Shown: in pieces, positions 63,760 to 64,000 of the stretch
Layout of the letters: each line of letters opens with the position of its first letter
How positions within the stretch are numbered: the first letter of the stretch is position 1
DNA from: Stratiolaelaps scimitus
Taxonomy: Eukaryota > Arthropoda > Arachnida > Mesostigmata > Laelapidae
Assembly (NCBI GenBank): GCA_019614645.1
Contig: JABWDB010000007.1
Location: 7,887,501-7,951,500 of the forward strand
Direction: 5' to 3'
Length of the DNA: 64,000 nt
Translations under genes and position numbers: made by a program
Notes under the pieces: model-generated
The model's input: only the letters and a program-made list of their open reading frames with translations
What the model was told of the DNA's origin: nothing
Databases searched by the model: none

Positions 63760-63830
63760 AGCGATAGCGCTCTCAGTACTGCCAGCCATTGTGGCGCCGG
63801 TCGTTGAGAGCTGCGCGTTACGCTATCGCT
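63760..63830. repeat. Imperfect long hairpin: 10-bp and 6-bp stems
   Basis: AGCGATAGCG (63760-63769) pairs with CGCTATCGCT (63821-63830). Directly inside, CTCTCA (63770-63775) pairs with TGAGAG (63805-63810), leaving a 10-base bulge on one side. The 5-prime arm resembles a tRNA A box (TGGTCAAGCG), but no B box follows, so it is not called a tRNA. Confidence 0.8.
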
Positions 63831-64000
63831 GACATCCCCGGTCGGTCGCGATGCCCTTCGGGTCAGTCAGGACAAAACGCTCTGTGGACACAACGCTGAG
63901 AGCCGCATACGGCTACGCACATTGCCCATGATAGCAGGCACGGGGCAACACACTCAGTAGTAGCTAGGATTCCGCCGGTCAGTCAAGTCAGACCTCCAGT

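Overview
The window reads as nuclear DNA of an animal, most likely an arthropod. Three things support this. One exon encodes a netrin laminin-type EGF module. There is a decayed mariner DNA transposon. The rest is long, gene-poor sequence full of simple repeats: (TA)n, (TTG)n, (ATT)n, (GGC)n, (GA)n. CpG is not visibly depleted, which suggests little germline methylation and fits many arthropods. A mite or other chelicerate is a reasonable guess, but nothing here proves it. No operons, ribosome binding sites, CRISPR arrays, rRNA or convincing tRNA genes were seen. Most long open frames are by-products of GC-rich or repetitive sequence and are left out.

Layout. 1-9.88 kb: apparently non-coding, with microsatellites and a few weak exon-like segments. 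9.88-11.09 kb: a complete but dead mariner-like element with terminal inverted repeats and a TA duplication. 11.6-13.7 kb: GC-rich, triplet-repeat sequence with a possible minus-strand coding stretch. 13.7-22.1 kb: probably the intron before the one secure exon, the netrin module at 22124-22312 (+). 22.3-28.4 kb: probable intron or intergenic DNA, with a possible terminal exon followed by AATAAA near 26.1-26.56 kb and a 14-bp stem at 27.6 kb. 28.4-30.4 kb: GC-rich and pyrimidine-rich, promoter- or UTR-like, ending in a possible 48-bp microexon. 30.4-53.9 kb: mostly anonymous sequence with a tandem pair of hairpins at 32.2 kb, a 20-bp palindrome at 37.9 kb and a possible chemoreceptor C-terminal exon at 39.3 kb. 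53.9-64 kb: a chain of two possible minus-strand exons at 54.0-54.4 kb, a possible short secreted peptide at 55.1 kb, a second chemoreceptor-like C-terminal motif at 61.5 kb, an exon-like segment at 62.6 kb, a broken coding block at 62.8-63.2 kb and an imperfect long hairpin at 63.8 kb.

Only the netrin exon and the mariner element are firm. The other coding calls rest on splice-site patterns and protein-like frames read by eye and carry low confidence. No clearly new biological system was found. The best leads are the hairpin cluster at 32.15-32.24 kb, the recurring FI--T-I-TMLKFS peptide at two loci, and the phase-consistent minus-strand exon pair at 54 kb.
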